From positions 7,874,001 to 7,938,000 of the forward strand of contig NZ_CP108032.1 of NCBI RefSeq assembly GCF_036169555.1: DNA of 64,000 nt, read 5' to 3'. Both the position numbers and the translations under genes were made by a program. Position 1 is the stretch's first letter, and the number at the start of each line of letters is the position of its first letter. The stretch comes from Streptomyces sp. NBC_00306. Its GTDB lineage: Bacteria > Actinomycetota > Actinomycetes > Streptomycetales > Streptomycetaceae. Below the pieces are notes generated by a model. That model had not been told where the DNA came from. It searched no databases and was given only the letters and a program-made list of their open reading frames with translations. Below are positions 18,304 through 26,350 of the stretch, piece by piece.

Positions 18304-19026
18304 TCACTTCAGGTGCCGGCCGAAGAACCGGTTCCCGTCCTCCACCTCGAACCACGGGGTGCCGGTGTGCCCGCCCAGATTGGCGTGCAGCGTCTTTTCC
18401 TTGGTGCCGAAAGCGTCGAACAGCTCCAGGGCCCGCTGCCGGGGGTTCCCTTCGTCGTCCCACTGCAGCAGGAACAACAGCGGAATGGTGACCTGCCGGG
18501 CCTCCTCGCGCTGGGCGCGGGGCACGTAACCCCCGGCGAAGAGGCCGGCGGCCGCGATGCGGGGCTCGAGCACCGCCAGCCGGATGCCGACGGCGGTCCA
18601 CCCCGAGTAGCCGACGGGGCCGCCGATCCCTGGCAGCGAGAGGAGGGCGTCCAGGGTGGTCCGCCAGTCCGGGACCGCCCTTTCGACCAGCGGGCCGATG
18701 AAGGATTCGAAGATCTCATCGACCGGCTCGCCCGCCTGCATGGCCCGGCGGAGTTCGGCGCGAGCCTGCTCCTCGTCGGCGGAACGAGGCCGGTCACCGC
18801 ACCCGGAAGCGTCGATGGTGGCCACCGCGTAGCCGCACGCCGCAGAGTGCCGGGCCCGGGCCACCAACCGGGGTTCCCGCTTGGGCAGGCCGTTGTTGTG
18901 GGCCATCAGGATCAGCGGGACCGGTGCGGAGGACTCAGGCGTCCACAGGGTGCCGGGGATCTCGCCGAGGGTGAATTCGCGTTCGAGGACGCCGTCGTCG
19001 AGGCGTTGTTCAAAAGTGAAGTGCAT
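18304..19026 (-). CDS. Alpha/beta hydrolase-fold protein with altered nucleophile motif
   Basis: This 240-residue single-domain alpha/beta hydrolase resembles dienelactone-hydrolase-like esterases: PLILMAHNNGLPKR in the oxyanion region, FLLQWDDEG with Asp190 or Asp191 as the acid, and LGGHTG with His220. At the nucleophile elbow, where relatives have GVSMG, the sequence is GYSGWTAVG (Ser141 to Thr144), so the canonical Ser appears to be Thr144 or displaced to Ser141. The protein may be inactive as an esterase or use a different residue. It is encoded alone on the reverse strand. Confidence 0.8.
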   Translation of the reverse strand: MHFTFEQRLDDGVLEREFTLGEIPGTLWTPESSAPVPLILMAHNNGLPKREPRLVARARHSAACGYAVATIDASGCGDRPRSADEEQARAELRRAMQAGEPVDEIFESFIGPLVERAVPDWRTTLDALLSLPGIGGPVGYSGWTAVGIRLAVLEPRIAAAGLFAGGYVPRAQREEARQVTIPLLFLLQWDDEGNPRQRALELFDAFGTKEKTLHANLGGHTGTPWFEVEDGNRFFGRHLK

Positions 19027-19741
19027 GGTCGTGCCTTTCGGGAGTGCTCCTGAACGGCGCTCCCGGACGACCTATCGTCCGACCGTGACCCCGGAGGGGA
19101 GCACCCATGTCGATACAGCGTTCACGGGTACCACCTCCTCGTTCATTCGCACGGCCTCCGGAAAGCTAGCAGCGGTCGCCGTGGCTCGCCAACGGGTTTA
19201 TGCGGAGGCCCCGTTGCCGGATGCCACGGAGACGGGGACGCCTCCGTGGTCGTCACCGGCTTCGAGGCCACCCGTGCCCGCAGCTCGCACCCGCCGAACG
19301 GGAGGCCAACCGCACCCCGGCCGCCGGACGTGCCCCGGGTCGAACGCGGCTTCGCCCACTGCCCCCGGACGACCTCAGGCGCCGCGCCGGATGGCCTCCG
19401 CACCGAACTACGGGGCCTCAGCCGTTCCCTCATCGCGGCCTGTTCCCCGACGGCCGAAGTGAGGAAGGGCTGTACGACATGCAGCGATAACCCAGCGTGA
19501 CCGTTCGCGTGGCTTGGGTGAGGTCGCCGCGGCTTCCAGGCGAGGGGACGGCCGGGCCGAGGTCCGAACCGGCTCGATCCACCCCCGTACTGAGTGACTC
19601 ATCCGCCGCTCTGCCCGAATCGAGGCTTTCGTCCTGGAGCGATACGGTGATGGTGGGCAATGCCCATCCGGGATCGCCCGTAAGACGATCAGATGCCAGT
19701 TGGGGAGCCCGGTCCCGGTCGTTGGATTCCCAGGAGGAATG
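19027..19741. other. Intergenic region upstream of the repeat-peptide operon
   Basis: About 700 bases without a supportable gene. Bases 19246-19490 read as fragments in two forward frames that end LRGLSRSLIAAC and LFPDGRSEEGLYDMQR, as if one short gene had been broken by a frameshift, but no family was recognised. A 13-base near-palindrome, TGGGCAATGCCCA, lies at 19654-19666, and AGGAGG at 19732-19737 is the ribosome site of the next gene. Confidence 0.45.
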
Positions 19742-20167
19742 ATGGCTGACGCCGAACAGGATCCGAACCAGCAAGAGGGGCCCGCGGACGGTGGCGCGGC
19801 CGGTGCACCTGGTGTTCATGACGGCGGTGCCGATGGCGGTGCTGACGGCGGTGCGGAGGGGCCCGCGGACGGCGGTGCGGCCGGTACGCCCGGTGTTCAT
19901 GACGGTGGTGCCGACGGCGGTGCCGAAGGTCCGGCGGACGGTGGTGCGGCCGGTACGCCCGGTGTCCATGACGGTGGTGCCGACGGTGGCGCCGAAGGTC
20001 CCGCAGATGGTGGTGCGGCCGGCGCCCCCGGTGTCCATGACGGTGGTGCAGACGGCGGTGCCGATGGTGGTGCGGAGGGGCCCGCGGACGGCGGTGCGGC
20101 CGGTACGCCCGGTGTTCATGACGGCGGTGCCGACGGCGGCGCCGGCGAGTCCGGCAGCCGCTCTTGA
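19742..20167 (+). CDS. Repetitive Gly/Ala/Asp-rich peptide, candidate modified-peptide precursor
   Basis: This 141-residue protein has a short leader (MADAEQDPNQQE), then five repeat units and an Arg-ending tail GESGSRS. ATG 19742 was taken as start because AGGAGG ends 4 bases before it; ATG 19739 is too close. Each unit reads GPADGGAAG-T/A-PG followed by VHDGGADGG with an extra ADGG in units 1 and 4, and each has exactly one His. There is no Cys, Lys, aromatic residue or signal peptide. Codons differ at synonymous sites between units while the peptide is unchanged, so the repeats are under selection as protein. The stop overlaps the start of a JmjC oxygenase gene (TTGA), which suggests that the oxygenase acts on this peptide. 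No known family was recognised. A structural or metal-binding repeat protein is the alternative. Confidence 0.75.
   Translation: MADAEQDPNQQEGPADGGAAGAPGVHDGGADGGADGGAEGPADGGAAGTPGVHDGGADGGAEGPADGGAAGTPGVHDGGADGGAEGPADGGAAGAPGVHDGGADGGADGGAEGPADGGAAGTPGVHDGGADGGAGESGSRS
19778..20143 (+). repeat. Five in-frame tandem repeats in the peptide gene
   Basis: The units are 19778-19858 (27 codons), 19859-19927 (23), 19928-19996 (23), 19997-20077 (27) and 20078-20143 (22). The longer units carry one extra ADGG. Units 1 and 4 have GAPG and units 2, 3 and 5 have GTPG, so the order is long-short-short-long-short. Confidence 0.95.
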
Positions 20168-21369
20168 GTTCCCTCCGAACCGAACGTCAGAGCACCGGCG
20201 CCACACCAGGCGCCGGGGTTCTGGAAACACGGCTGACCGGACTGAGCCAGGAGGAGTTCGCCCGTGACGTCTGGGCGCGGACAGCGTTGTTCACACGCCG
20301 CGCGAGCGATTTCTCCGACCTGTTCTCTGCCGAAGCCGTAGACGAACTGATCGCGCGCCGCGGACTGCGTACGCCCTTCCTCCGCGTGGCCAAGGAGGGC
20401 TCCACGCTGCCCGAGCAGTCCTTTACTTCGCCTGCCGGGGTCGGTGCAACCATCTCCGACCAGCTCGACGACACGGCCGTGTGGCGCGCGTTCGCGGACG
20501 GCTCCACGCTCGTTCTGCAGGCTCTGCAGCGCACATGGGAGCCGGTCGCGGACCTCAGCGCCCGGCTGAGCACGGAGCTCGGACATCCGGTGCAGGCCAA
20601 TGCCTACGTCACTCCGCCGCACAACCGCGGTTTCGACGACCACTACGACATCCACGATGTCTTCGTCCTTCAGATCGAGGGCACCAAGCGCTGGGTCATC
20701 CACGAGCCCGTCCACCGCGACCCACTGCGCGATCAGCCCTGGACCGATCACCGCTCGGCCGTGGCGGAGGCCGCGAAGGGCAAGGCCCACATCGACACGG
20801 TGCTCGAGCCCGGCGATACCCTCTACCTGCCTCGGGGCTGGCTGCACGCCGCCCAGGCGCAGGGAAACGTATCGATCCACCTGACGCTCGGAATCCACAC
20901 CTGGACGCGCTACACCCTGGCCGAACACCTGGTCCAGTCCGCACTCGCGATGCTGCGTGACGACCTCCAGATGCGCCGGTCCCTGCCGCTCGGCGTGGAC
21001 GGGCCGGCCGAGGAGATCGACTTCGTCCGCAAACGCCTCGTCGCTGCCGTCACGGACGCCGAATCCGCCCCGCTGTTCCACCGCACGCGCCGAGGCCAGG
21101 GACGTCCGGCGCCGCTGGGACCGCTGGCCCAGCTCAAGACGGTCGACGGCCTCCGCCCAGAGTCGCCGGTGCGGCTCCGCGCAGCTCTGGAGGCGCGGCT
21201 GGAAGGCCTGCGCCTGAGCACACGCGTGGGCTGGCTCGACTTCCCGGAAGCCGATCTGCCGTCGGTGACCCGCCTGCTCGACGGCGAGGTGAGCACCGCC
21301 GGTGATCTTGGGGTCGAACTCGTCCGGAGACTGCTGCGCGCGGGCGTACTGGTGCCCGCCGAACCGTGA
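20164..21369 (+). CDS. JmjC/cupin-4 family 2-oxoglutarate oxygenase (NO66/MINA53/RoxA-like)
   Basis: This 401-residue protein starts at TTG 20164, which overlaps the stop of the repeat-peptide gene; no strong ribosome site is seen, so translation is probably coupled. The JmjC core has PPHNRGFDDHYDIHDVFVLQ with the iron ligands His160 and Asp162, GTKRW, then GDTLYLPRGWLHAA with the distal ligand His228 and IHLTLGI. The C-terminal part (about 250-400) is a dimerisation/winged-helix-like region, as in the ribosomal oxygenase family. Characterised relatives hydroxylate a His (NO66, MINA53) or Arg (RoxA/YcfD) side chain in ribosomal proteins. Here the likely substrate is the adjacent peptide, whose repeats each contain one His and whose only Arg is near the C-terminus. 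Confidence 0.88.
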   Translation: MSSLRTERQSTGATPGAGVLETRLTGLSQEEFARDVWARTALFTRRASDFSDLFSAEAVDELIARRGLRTPFLRVAKEGSTLPEQSFTSPAGVGATISDQLDDTAVWRAFADGSTLVLQALQRTWEPVADLSARLSTELGHPVQANAYVTPPHNRGFDDHYDIHDVFVLQIEGTKRWVIHEPVHRDPLRDQPWTDHRSAVAEAAKGKAHIDTVLEPGDTLYLPRGWLHAAQAQGNVSIHLTLGIHTWTRYTLAEHLVQSALAMLRDDLQMRRSLPLGVDGPAEEIDFVRKRLVAAVTDAESAPLFHRTRRGQGRPAPLGPLAQLKTVDGLRPESPVRLRAALEARLEGLRLSTRVGWLDFPEADLPSVTRLLDGEVSTAGDLGVELVRRLLRAGVLVPAEP

Positions 21370-21379
21370 CGTCGCCGCG

Positions 21380-22276
21380 GTGACTGCGCCAGAACGCTTC
21401 TTCTGCTCCGACGCCGCCCGGATACGCGGCGACTCGATCGTGGGTACAGCGCCGCACGGACTGGTCTGGGTCCTCATCGAGTACCGAGGCGCGTGGCCGG
21501 CCAACGGCTTCGACGGCCTCGATCTGGAGCCCAGGATCAAAGAGTTGGTGTTCACCGCCGCCCAGGCGGCACGCGCACGGATCCTTCTGGTCAGGCGGCA
21601 CGCACGCTCCACGCGCGAGGGGCCTGGTCGCTGGGCGGTGCTGCGCCACGAGAGGTCCGGCGCCTACCGCCAGCAATGGGGCACGTGGCAACGGGACGAG
21701 GACTTGGCGGAGATCGTCGGAGCCCTCGCTGCCCCCGGAGAACTCGGCGCTCCACCGGTGCTCCTCGTCTGCACCCACGGGCGGCACGACACCTGTTGCG
21801 CCGTACGAGGACGGCCCGTGGGCCGTGTCCTGAGCGAACGCTGGCCGGATCTGGTGTGGGAATGCACGCACGTCGGCGGTGACCGGTTCGCCGCCAACGT
21901 CGTCGTCGCGCCGGACGGTGTCTATTACGGCGATCTCGATGCCAAGTCGTCTGTCGCAGCGGTCGAAGAGCACCTTGCCGGGCGTATTCACGCCGGATAT
22001 CTGCGCGGGTACACAGATCTTTTCCCGCCGCAGCAGGCAGCGGTCGCAGCGGCGCTCAGACGCTTCGGCCCGGCCGGCCGGCATGACTGGGCGGTCGCCG
22101 GCACGTCTCGCGACAGCGGCGGCTGGCGGATTCGCCTCACCGGCCGCCCGCCTCACCCGCCGGCACTCGACGTCGAGGTGCGTGCCTATCGCACACCTCC
22201 GCATCAACTGACCTGCCGCGGGCCGACGATGAGTTCGGCCGTCGCCTACGAAGTCACGTCGATGCGCATCGACTGA
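21380..22276 (+). CDS. Sucrase/ferredoxin-like family protein
   Basis: This 298-residue protein is placed at GTG 21380, 10 bases after the oxygenase stop; upstream in-frame codons lie inside that gene. The thioredoxin-like [2Fe-2S] signature of the Suc_Fer-like family is clear: VCTHGRHDTCCAVRGRPVGR and WECTHVGGDRFAANVVV, with a first Cys in RFFCSDAA. The real biochemical role of this family is unknown and the name is historical. Its Cys/His pattern suggests an iron-sulfur or redox protein, and its position as the third gene suggests that it serves the oxygenase (iron or electron supply) or a further modification of the peptide. Confidence 0.85.
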   Translation: MTAPERFFCSDAARIRGDSIVGTAPHGLVWVLIEYRGAWPANGFDGLDLEPRIKELVFTAAQAARARILLVRRHARSTREGPGRWAVLRHERSGAYRQQWGTWQRDEDLAEIVGALAAPGELGAPPVLLVCTHGRHDTCCAVRGRPVGRVLSERWPDLVWECTHVGGDRFAANVVVAPDGVYYGDLDAKSSVAAVEEHLAGRIHAGYLRGYTDLFPPQQAAVAAALRRFGPAGRHDWAVAGTSRDSGGWRIRLTGRPPHPPALDVEVRAYRTPPHQLTCRGPTMSSAVAYEVTSMRID

Positions 22277-22448
22277 GCCTGCACGGTGGAACAGAGGTTG
22301 AGCCGGATCATGTGCCGGCGTCGAGACGCAGACCGTGCAAAGGGGGGACGTCGCTTTGTGCCGTCGCTGTGAAGCCGCATCCCCGCACGTGGCTTTGCTC
22401 GCCGCACGCGCGGGGACGGTCCAGTGGATGTGTGGTGGCCGGGAGGGA

Positions 22449-22943
22449 TCAGCGCACGACGTAGAGGGTGAGGGCTCCGCCTGCCTGCGAGACGCGGGCG
22501 ACGTGACCATGGCCACGGGCGGTGGCGTACGCGCCGGTGCCGCCGGTGATGGCGAGGTCGAAGTCGCTGGGCGGGGCACCGGGAGTGATGGTCTGCAGGT
22601 GCTGCCACGCCACTTGTCCCCGGGGAAGGCTGAAAGTGCCTGTGCAGAGGTTGGTTTGTGCTGCCACTCGGGTGCACACCGCTCCCTCGGTGCCATAGGC
22701 GGCACCACCGCGGAAGAGGTTCGCGGTGATGATGATCTGGTCGCCGACCCCGGCTCCGGGTGCCCCGTTGTCGACCATGGTGGGTGCTGAGCCCCTGGAC
22801 GTCAGATCGATGACCTCCGTGCGCTTGACGCTCCAGTCTCGGTCCAAGTCGTTCGGATCGTTGGACGCGGAGGCGGAACCCGCGAGAGCTGCGAGCGAGA
22901 GGGCCGTTGCTGCCGCCACGCCCCACTTCGAAATGGAAAGCAT
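22449..22943 (-). CDS. Secreted allene oxide cyclase barrel-like protein
   Basis: This 164-residue protein has a signal peptide (hydrophobic core at about 9-22, SASA-SN cleavage) and the AOC/dirigent-type beta-barrel pattern: DLTSRGSAPTMVDNG, GDQIIITANLFRGG, GTFSLPRGQVAWQ, then DFDLAITGGTGAYATARGHGHV. Bacterial members have no demonstrated reaction. It is encoded alone and faces the end of the sucrase/ferredoxin-like gene. The ribosome site is GCGAGGAAAA. Confidence 0.8.
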   Translation of the reverse strand: MLSISKWGVAAATALSLAALAGSASASNDPNDLDRDWSVKRTEVIDLTSRGSAPTMVDNGAPGAGVGDQIIITANLFRGGAAYGTEGAVCTRVAAQTNLCTGTFSLPRGQVAWQHLQTITPGAPPSDFDLAITGGTGAYATARGHGHVARVSQAGGALTLYVVR

Positions 22944-23361
22944 TTTTCCTCGCCTGATGAACGGGGATTATTGGCCTGGTCAAGAATTCTCATGGTGTGA
23001 TGGAGTGTCAATTCTCAAACTCATAAGGAGTGTCTGGTTCATCCGGGCGGCGGCATTTACAGCGCGCCAAGGCCGGCTGCCTCTGCGCACGCTGAACGGC
23101 AGGACGCTTGCAATCCGGCGAGACCAGTGCCCCGGCCGGCCCGTTTCGGCTCGACATCGACCCGGGACTATCGGCCAATCGGCCCGGCGTTTGCGGCCGG
23201 TAGAACCTCGGTACCTCTGAGGAGCAGGAATGGGGGATGTCGGGGTGGCGCCCTTATCGCCAGACGGCGGCACCGTGCACGTCAATTGTGTGCTCCGGGT
23301 ACGGCGTTCGCCGTCACGGCACTCTGGCGCTGACAGCGACGGCACACTGACCGCGTGTTGG
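22944..23361. other. AT-richer leader of the AOC-barrel gene with a possible promoter
   Basis: On the reverse strand TTGACA (complement of 23006-23011) is followed 17 bases later by AATTCT, a weak -10. The octamer AATTCTCA occurs twice on the forward strand, at 22985-22992 and 23010-23017, 25 bases apart, and could be a regulator site. The remainder holds no supportable gene. Confidence 0.35.
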
Positions 23362-24318
23362 TTACGGCGTGTTTGTGAAGGTGCGGCGGTAGGAGCGGGG
23401 CGGTACGCCCCGGCGGCGCACGAACTGTTCGCGCAGGACGGCCGCGCTTCCGTATCCGACGCGGTGGGCGATCTCCTCGACCGGCAGGTCCGTGGTCTCC
23501 AGGAGTTCCTCGGCGCTGGTCAGACGCAGGCTCCGCAGCCAGGCGTGGGGGGTGGTGCCGGTCGCGGCGGTGAAGCGACGGGCGAAGGAGCGTTTGCTCA
23601 TCACGGCACGCCGGGCCAGTTCCGCGACGGGAAGAGGCTCCTGGAGGTTCTCACGGGCCCAGGCGAGGACTTCGGCGAGACGCTCGTCGTCGCAGTCTTC
23701 GGGGAGGGGGGCGGCAAGGTACTGTGCCTGCCCGCCGTCGCGGTGGGAGGGCAGCACCACGTCGCGGGCGACAGCGTTGGCCATGGCTGCTCCGTGCTCC
23801 CGCCTCAGCAGGTGCAGGCAGAGATCGAAGCCCGCGGCGGCTCCCGCGCCCGTGATGATGCGTCCTTCGTCGATGTAGAGGGCGTCGGGCTCGACGGTGA
23901 CTTCGGGGTGGCGGCGGGCGAGGAGTTCGGCGAATCGCCAATGAGTGGTGGCCCGTAGGCCGTCGAGCAGTCCGGCGGCGGCGAGCGCGAAAGCGCCGAC
24001 ACAATGGGCCGCGACCAGTGCGCCGCGCTGGTGCGCGGCCGACAGCGCTTCGAGTACAGGGGGAGCGGGGGGTGTGCGAAATCCGGTCCACGGCAGAGCG
24101 ATCACCAGATCGGCTGTGGCGAGCCGGTCCAGGCCGTGCGTGACGGTGAGCGGCAGGCCGAGGTCGGTGGGAACCGGCCCGGGCCGGTCGGTGCACAGGG
24201 TGAAGTCGAAGCCGGGCAGTGTTTCGCCGTGCGGACCGAAAACCTCGGCGACGATGCCGACGGCGAGCATGCCGACTCCGGGCGGGACGTACGCGGCGAC
24301 GGTCACGAAGGGATGCAC
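23362..24318 (-). CDS. GlxA/FtrA-type transcriptional regulator (DJ-1/PfpI domain plus AraC helix-turn-helix)
   Basis: This 318-residue protein starts at GTG 24318. Residues 5-190 form a DJ-1/PfpI amidase-like sensor domain with the elbow VAAHCVGAFALAAAGLLDG and the loop GRIITGAGAAAGFDLCLHLL. Residues about 215-315 form the AraC double helix-turn-helix (PLPVAELARRAVMSKRSFARRFTAATGTTPHAWL, then VEEIAHRVGYGSAAVLREQF). It diverges from a metallo-hydrolase gene, whose transcription it probably controls through the dyad at 24327-24363. Confidence 0.9.
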   Translation of the reverse strand: MHPFVTVAAYVPPGVGMLAVGIVAEVFGPHGETLPGFDFTLCTDRPGPVPTDLGLPLTVTHGLDRLATADLVIALPWTGFRTPPAPPVLEALSAAHQRGALVAAHCVGAFALAAAGLLDGLRATTHWRFAELLARRHPEVTVEPDALYIDEGRIITGAGAAAGFDLCLHLLRREHGAAMANAVARDVVLPSHRDGGQAQYLAAPLPEDCDDERLAEVLAWARENLQEPLPVAELARRAVMSKRSFARRFTAATGTTPHAWLRSLRLTSAEELLETTDLPVEEIAHRVGYGSAAVLREQFVRRRGVPPRSYRRTFTNTP

Positions 24319-24326
24319 ACCTCAGT

Positions 24327-24363
24327 GTGGCACCAATCCTGCGATCAGCGGCAGTTGTGCCAC
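24327..24363. promoter_or_regulatory. Candidate operator between the GlxA-type regulator and the metallo-hydrolase
   Basis: GTGGCAC (24327-24333) and GTGCCAC (24357-24363) are perfect inverted copies, 30 bases centre to centre, in the 81-base divergent intergenic region. The spacing of about three helical turns fits a dimeric AraC-type regulator. Confidence 0.45.
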
Positions 24364-24399
24364 TGGTGAGCAGTGGACCAGGCCGGAAGGATTGAGGCT

Positions 24400-24993
24400 A
24401 TGACAGACGCACCGCTCGGCCGTAGTGCCGTGTACACGATCCTGACCACCGGATACGTCGGCTCCACCGGCCCCGGTGTCGCCGCCACCGTTTCCTACGT
24501 GTCCGACGCCGGCCGGCATGTGATCTTCGACCCCGGCATGGTGGCGAGCCGCGACGACATCCTCGGCCCGCTCGCCGAGTTGGGGCTCGGCCCCGACGAC
24601 ATCACCGATGTCGTACTCAGCCACCACCACCCGGACAACACGATGAACGTGGGCCTGTTCCAACGGGCCACCGTGCACGACCACAAGGTGGAGTACCAGG
24701 GCGACCAGTGGAAGAACCGTGACGCGGAGGGTTACGAACTGACCCCGTCGCTGCGGCTGATCCGCACACCGGGACACAGCCCTGAGGACATCACTCTGCT
24801 GGCCGGCACGGACACGGGCGTGGTGGCGTTCGCCGGTGACCTGTGGTGGCACTCGGAGGGCCCGGCGGACGACCCGGTGGCCCCCGACCGTGAGGTGTTG
24901 CGCGCCTCCCGGCTGCGGGTGATGACTGCCGCGGACGTGATCGTGCCCGGCCACGGCGGCCCGTTCAGGCCCGACGACACCACGCCGCGCTAG
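24400..24993 (+). CDS. Metallo-beta-lactamase-fold hydrolase
   Basis: This 197-residue protein starts at ATG 24400 with GGAAGGAT upstream. GTG 24373 would add nine residues and is less likely. The zinc motif is SHHHPDNTMN: the family HxHxDH has Asn in place of the last His. The other ligands are present, in RTPGHSPED, FAGDLWWH and VPGHGGPF. MBLAC1-like hydrolases of this shape act on thioesters, lactones or RNA; the substrate is not predictable. The Asn may alter binding of the second metal. Confidence 0.85.
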   Translation: MTDAPLGRSAVYTILTTGYVGSTGPGVAATVSYVSDAGRHVIFDPGMVASRDDILGPLAELGLGPDDITDVVLSHHHPDNTMNVGLFQRATVHDHKVEYQGDQWKNRDAEGYELTPSLRLIRTPGHSPEDITLLAGTDTGVVAFAGDLWWHSEGPADDPVAPDREVLRASRLRVMTAADVIVPGHGGPFRPDDTTPR

Positions 24994-25089
24994 CCGTACT
25001 GCCCGGTGCGGGCTGCTGGGTCGGGACCGGATGGGGTTCTCTCACCGTCTCGGCCGGCGTCGCCTGGAGGAGGCGCGGTGCGCGGCCAG

Positions 25090-25375
25090 GTCGATCGGCT
25101 ACGGCGGCATCGTGGCCGCACAGAGCCTTGTAGGTGCCTCACCTTGGGCTCGTGCTGACGAAGTTCGACAGGGGCGTCCCTATGGTGCTTTGCCCGCACT
25201 GCCGTTGACCGGCCCGGCACCATGTCAGCACGCGTCGAGGCCTAGGAGAACGACCTCATGACTGACGTCGACACCTCGATGATCTCACCGGCTCCTACGG
25301 CGCTGCCGGGGCGACTTCGACCTGTCAGGCCTCCGGCACGCTGACCCCCTGCATCAGCACCTCCGGGCGGCCGAC
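25090..25375 (+). pseudogene. Decayed copy of the second LamG domain of the gene at 3304-5208
   Basis: The stretch aligns piecewise with 4765-5050: GGCATCGTGGCCGCACAGA, GGGCTCGTGCTGACGAAG, GTCGAGGCCTAGGAGAACGAC and GATGATCTCACCGGCTCCTAC all have close counterparts there. Deletions and frameshifts break every frame. It shows that a related LamG gene once lay here, by duplication or independent inheritance. The rest of 24994-25510 has no supportable gene. Confidence 0.65.
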
Positions 25376-25510
25376 ATCCCGGCCCACCAAGTGCCCTGAC
25401 GCCCGCGGCGGGGGCAGGGCACTGCCGTACTCGGCATTGCCCTGCCCCTCGCAGGCATCTGTCCGATGGCCGTGTCGGACGAAACCCGAACCGTCGGTGC
25501 TCCGACGTGG

Positions 25511-26350
25511 CTAAAGGGCGCCGGCTTCTCCTGGTGCCTGCGGCCCGGGCAGACCGACGGGCAACAGCTGCGGACGCTTCGCCGAACGGCCGTCGCCGCT
25601 GGACCGGCCGCGTAGGCGGCGGCCGATCCAGGGACCCAGGAAACCGGCGGCCCAGCGCAGTTCGGCCGTCAGCGCCTGCACCGTGCCGGGGGCCGACACG
25701 GGCGGCAGCGGGTGCGTCCAGGTGTCGTCACTGCCGGGCAGACAGAGGGTGTGGGCTACGGCAGCGGCGATCCGCTCGTGGCCGAGCGGGCCGGCGTGCA
25801 GCCGGTCCACCGTCCACAGCCGCGGATCGGTGGTGACCGCGTACCCGCCGGTGTCGACGACCGTGACCCCGTGCCGGGACGCCGCTGCCTGCACCCGGGC
25901 GTTCAGATCGGTCAACCGGGGCGCGAGCGGGCGGGCCATGGGCGCGATCTTCGAGAGGTCGGGAAAGGCGAGCGTGACCACGTGGGCCCCGGACGCCGTC
26001 AGCGCGGCGAACATCGCCTCCAGCTCCCCGGCCACCTCCGCGGCGTCGTACCGCGGCCGCAGTATGTCGTTGACCCCGGCCACGACGGTGACCAGATCGG
26101 GGCGCAGGGCCAGGGCGGGTTCCAGCTGTTCGGCGCGAACCTGGCGGGCGACACGGCCGCGTACGGCGAGGTTCGCGTACCGGAGCGCCGGGTCGGCGGC
26201 CGCCAGCAGTTCCGCGAGCCGATCGGCCCAGCCGCGCAGCCCGGCGATGTCGTCACCGTCGCCGACCCCTTCGGTCTGACTGTCGCCGAGGGCCACGTAG
26301 CGCTCGTATACGCGGGGTCCGAGTGACTCGCCGAGCTCAGTTTCCGGCAC
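25511..26350 (-). CDS. SGNH/GDSL-family hydrolase
   Basis: This 279-residue predicted esterase/lipase has the four SGNH blocks: YVALGDSQTEG (nucleophile Ser24), NLAVRGR (Gly), AGVNDILRP (Asn) and TVDRLHAGPLGHE (Asp and His). There is no signal peptide, so it is probably cytoplasmic. A basic tail follows the core. The gene overlaps the end of the PadR gene by 14 bases, so the two are co-transcribed with PadR first. Confidence 0.9.
   Translation of the reverse strand: MPETELGESLGPRVYERYVALGDSQTEGVGDGDDIAGLRGWADRLAELLAAADPALRYANLAVRGRVARQVRAEQLEPALALRPDLVTVVAGVNDILRPRYDAAEVAGELEAMFAALTASGAHVVTLAFPDLSKIAPMARPLAPRLTDLNARVQAAASRHGVTVVDTGGYAVTTDPRLWTVDRLHAGPLGHERIAAAVAHTLCLPGSDDTWTHPLPPVSAPGTVQALTAELRWAAGFLGPWIGRRLRGRSSGDGRSAKRPQLLPVGLPGPQAPGEAGAL

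Noticed and set aside
19778..20143. Tandem array considered as a CRISPR
   Set aside because: The units abut without spacers, are multiples of three, and encode a conserved peptide.
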